Source of the DNA: Sordaria brevicollis
Lineage: Eukaryota > Ascomycota > Sordariomycetes > Sordariales > Sordariaceae
DNA length: 64,000 bases
Assembly (NCBI GenBank): GCA_033439795.1
Contig: JAUTDP010000003.1
Span: 868,001 to 932,000, forward strand
Direction: 5' to 3'
Under the pieces are notes generated by a model. That model made no database searches. It saw nothing but the letters and a program-made list of their open reading frames with translations, and was not told the origin of the DNA. Shown here in pieces: positions 63,882 through 64,000 of the stretch. A program made the translations under genes and the position numbers. Every line of letters begins with the position of its first letter. Position 1 is the stretch's first letter.

Positions 63882-64000
63882 ATGGATACCCCCGTGTCAT
63901 CGCCGTCTCAAGCACCTCTAGGGTTAGATCCCGCAAGTGGCAACCTTTGCAAAATCTGCTCGTCAATCCCGGCGTCTTTCTGGTCCAATGAATCCGAGAG
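63882..64000 (+). CDS. Partial gene: possible HET-type protein N-terminus
   Basis: The frame starts at ATG 63882 and is still open at the window edge after 39 codons. It begins MDTPVSSPSQAPLGLD and contains NLCKICSSIPASFW. A Leu-Cys-x-x-Cys motif near the N-terminus is common in fungal proteins carrying a heterokaryon incompatibility (HET) domain, but the domain itself would lie outside the window. The start codon is in reasonable context (GAAATGG). Too short for a firm assignment. Confidence 0.4.
   Translation, partial: MDTPVSSPSQAPLGLDPASGNLCKICSSIPASFWSNESE

Noticed and set aside
1..64000. CRISPR arrays, operons, ribosomal RNA or clear tRNA genes
   Set aside because: The DNA is eukaryotic with spliced genes; no direct-repeat/spacer array or rRNA-like sequence was seen, and no cloverleaf could be supported by eye.

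Overview
The window looks like nuclear DNA of a filamentous ascomycete, most likely a Sordariomycete. Genes are split by short introns (about 50-230 bp) with GT(A/R)AGT-type donors. The proteins are typical of filamentous fungi: NADPH-type nitrate reductase, a class I mannosidase, VPS13, a WSC surface protein, and LaeA-like methyltransferases. The class assignment is an inference from protein types and gene style, not from a database match.

Region 1 (about 0.8-34.1 kb) is dominated by one gene family. I reconstruct nine complete paralogous genes (here MT1 to MT9) for class I SAM-dependent methyltransferases of the LaeA-like type. MT1-MT5 lie head-to-tail on the plus strand (814-13083). MT6-MT8 lie head-to-tail on the minus strand (14029-21618). 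MT9 (32510-34146, plus) lies beyond two unrelated genes: a nitrate reductase (22286-25889, minus) and an ankyrin-repeat/CorA-like membrane protein (27308-31186, plus). Every copy has the same architecture: a variable N-terminal tail rich in SP/TP dipeptides, a conserved HW(A/G/V/T) motif, an acidic Ser-rich block ending in [16 protein letters not shown] sequence, the SAM-binding GTGTG motif, a KPGG motif and a C-terminal QKPLD(A/G). All copies splice to intact reading frames. Two lineages can be told apart by intron positions (MT1-5 versus MT6-9). MT3-MT5 also share promoter sequence around a TATA box.

Region 2 (about 35-45 kb) carries a serine/proline-rich protein of unknown function, a signal-bearing, single-pass membrane protein of the pepsin fold that has lost both catalytic aspartates, a GH47 alpha-1,2-mannosidase of the secretory pathway, and a small two-helix membrane protein.

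Region 3 (45.1-54.8 kb) is one very large gene, the bridge-type lipid transport protein VPS13 (3209 residues, one intron), transcribed leftward. It shares an upstream region of about 1.9 kb with a divergent gene for a mitochondrial DUF3429/TMEM69-like membrane protein. Next comes a LysM-like plus WSC domain cell-surface protein.

Region 4 (about 59.2-64 kb) is poor in recognisable genes. It holds one orphan reading frame with a TATA box, a 49-base T tract, a repeated 25-mer, a 12-bp tandem duplication of GATA sites and, running off the right edge, the first exon of a gene starting with a CxxC motif of the kind found at the start of fungal HET-type proteins.

The methyltransferase array is the outstanding feature. 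No polyketide synthase, NRPS, terpene cyclase, P450 or transporter sits with it, so it does not look like an ordinary biosynthetic cluster. It looks like an expanding set of regulator-like methyltransferases that differ mainly in their putative phospho-tails. Coordinates of exons were derived by hand from reading frames, splice signals and paralogue alignment; similarity statements are by eye.
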